Assembly (NCBI RefSeq): GCF_009797935.1
Contig: NZ_VOLC01000020.1
Coordinates: 58,807 to 122,806 of the forward strand
Source: Lunatibacter salilacus
GTDB taxonomy: Bacteria > Bacteroidota > Bacteroidia > Cytophagales > Cyclobacteriaceae
DNA: 64,000 bases
Reading direction: 5' to 3'
Shown: piece by piece, positions 63,282 to 64,000 of the stretch
How positions within the stretch are numbered: position 1 is the first letter of the stretch
Layout: the number at the start of each line of letters is the position of its first letter
Translations under genes and position numbers: made by a program
Notes under the pieces: generated by a model
The model's database searches: none
What the model was told of the DNA's origin: nothing
The model's input: the letters and a program-made list of their open reading frames with translations, nothing else

Positions 63282-64000
63282 TTACCGTTCTGATTTAAGC
63301 CATTGTATGGTATCGCCGACCTTTATTCCGTCATCACGCCCCCCACCTTTTAATAACATTGGACCTCTTATATTAAGCTCTGTCGCAATTCTAGGAAAAC
63401 TGTCAGGCTCACTCACTTGAGGCGGAGACTCCTTATTACCTGCTGTTCCTTTTTTTTCATCTTGGTCTGAATTAAACTCATTTCCATTTTGGGATTTATT
63501 TCCGTAATCTAATGAAGCAGCTCCAAAGAGACTTGCCATCATATTTGCAATCTTTTCCATAATGCCCCCGGATGGAAAGCTCTTTCCTAGCGAACCTAAT
63601 CCATCAGTATTAATAAAACCTATTTTATCACTTTGTGTTCCTACATCCATTGGACCGCTATCAAAAGCACTTTCAGTTATCACTCCTAAAGGCTGCCAGT
63701 TTTTTGGCCTAGAATAGTTGTTCACGCTACTTTTATTAAAAAAGCTTTCAACTTTTGATTGTAAAAACTCAACCTCTTTCTGGAGCTCTGAAAAGAAAAC
63801 CGAACCTGAGGATGGTGGACAACAATCTTCAGGCGCCATCCCATCCGGATCAATAAACCTGATTGGATTGTTAAAGGCATAATTATAAGGTGAGTGCCTC
63901 CTCATCTGATCCGCCAATGGATCCACAACCCCCCACCTTCCAATCACCGGATCATACATCCTAGCCCCATAATCATAATACCGCAGCCCGTTGTCCCCAA
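63282..64000 (-). CDS. RHS C-terminal tip A (5' end outside window)
   Basis: The frame is open to the right edge, so the N-terminal RHS core lies outside. The visible core reads [36 protein letters not shown] and [11 protein letters not shown]. The C-terminal tip of ~180 residues is soluble, Ser/Asn/Lys-rich, beginning [20 protein letters not shown] and ending [26 protein letters not shown]. No known toxin motif is recognised. If the full RHS gene lies to the right, this would be its active tip; otherwise it is one more cassette. The YwqK-like gene follows after 3 bp. Confidence 0.75.
   Translation of the reverse strand, partial: GDNGLRYYDYGARMYDPVIGRWGVVDPLADQMRRHSPYNYAFNNPIRFIDPDGMAPEDCCPPSSGSVFFSELQKEVEFLQSKVESFFNKSSVNNYSRPKNWQPLGVITESAFDSGPMDVGTQSDKIGFINTDGLGSLGKSFPSGGIMEKIANMMASLFGAASLDYGNKSQNGNEFNSDQDEKKGTAGNKESPPQVSEPDSFPRIATELNIRGPMLLKGGGRDDGIKVGDTIQWLKSER

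Noticed and set aside
1..64000. tRNA or rRNA genes
   Set aside because: None recognised on reading; no covariance search was possible, so absence is not proved.

Overview
The window looks like chromosomal DNA of a Bacteroidota, most likely the order Cytophagales (Cyclobacteriaceae-like). The signs are a subtilase with a type IX secretion C-terminal sorting domain, TonB/ExbB/ExbD-type energy-transduction genes beside a TonB-receptor-like barrel, DUF1080, DUF2911 and DUF5916 proteins, many signal peptides ending in A-Q, almost no Shine-Dalgarno sequences, and promoter elements of the TTG-N19/20-TAnnTTTG type. No rRNA or tRNA gene was seen. Taxonomy is an inference from gene content.

Left part (1-28 kb): mostly catabolic and redox genes. 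A sulfatase tail and a deleted second sulfatase are followed by a DUF1080/PA14-like secreted protein and a beta-propeller protein ending in a blue-copper domain. Next come a REP-associated tyrosine transposase with three copies of its palindromic repeat, two Gfo/Idh/MocA oxidoreductases, a 3-hydroxyacyl-CoA dehydrogenase, a BaiN/HI0933-type flavoprotein, L-2-hydroxyglutarate oxidase, a DUF5916 outer-membrane protein, a PhyH dioxygenase, and a PIG-L deacetylase followed by a tiny membrane ORF and a sodium:solute symporter. A minus-strand gene at 14357-15064 carries the VLRF1 release-factor-like signature of eukaryotic Vms1/ANKZF1.

Middle part (28-53 kb): housekeeping and envelope genes. These are holA, a 994-residue TPR protein with a barrel partner, a SPOR protein, an ExbB/ExbD/TonB cluster, folC and trmB, a degenerate TrpF-like protein, a lipoprotein overlapping a subtilase, rpe, gyrA, TPR proteins, a SLC13-type transporter and a large lipoprotein that combines SGNH-like, beta-propeller and c-type cytochrome domains.

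Right part (53.7-64 kb): an accessory region. A SRPBCC-like gene is interrupted by one in-frame TAG. It is followed, on the minus strand, by an array of at least five RHS/YD-repeat C-terminal modules. Each has the conserved end of an RHS core, a different C-terminal (toxin-like) tip, and an immediately adjacent or overlapping small gene, usually a membrane protein, that is the likely immunity gene. Most tips lack a native start and begin at the same few positions in the RHS core, as expected for silent cassettes displaced by recombination. Several are decaying through in-frame TAG, a poly-T frameshift or an internal frameshift. Two of the five are paralogous glycine-zipper tips with paralogous membrane partners. 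This array is the most interesting part of the window.
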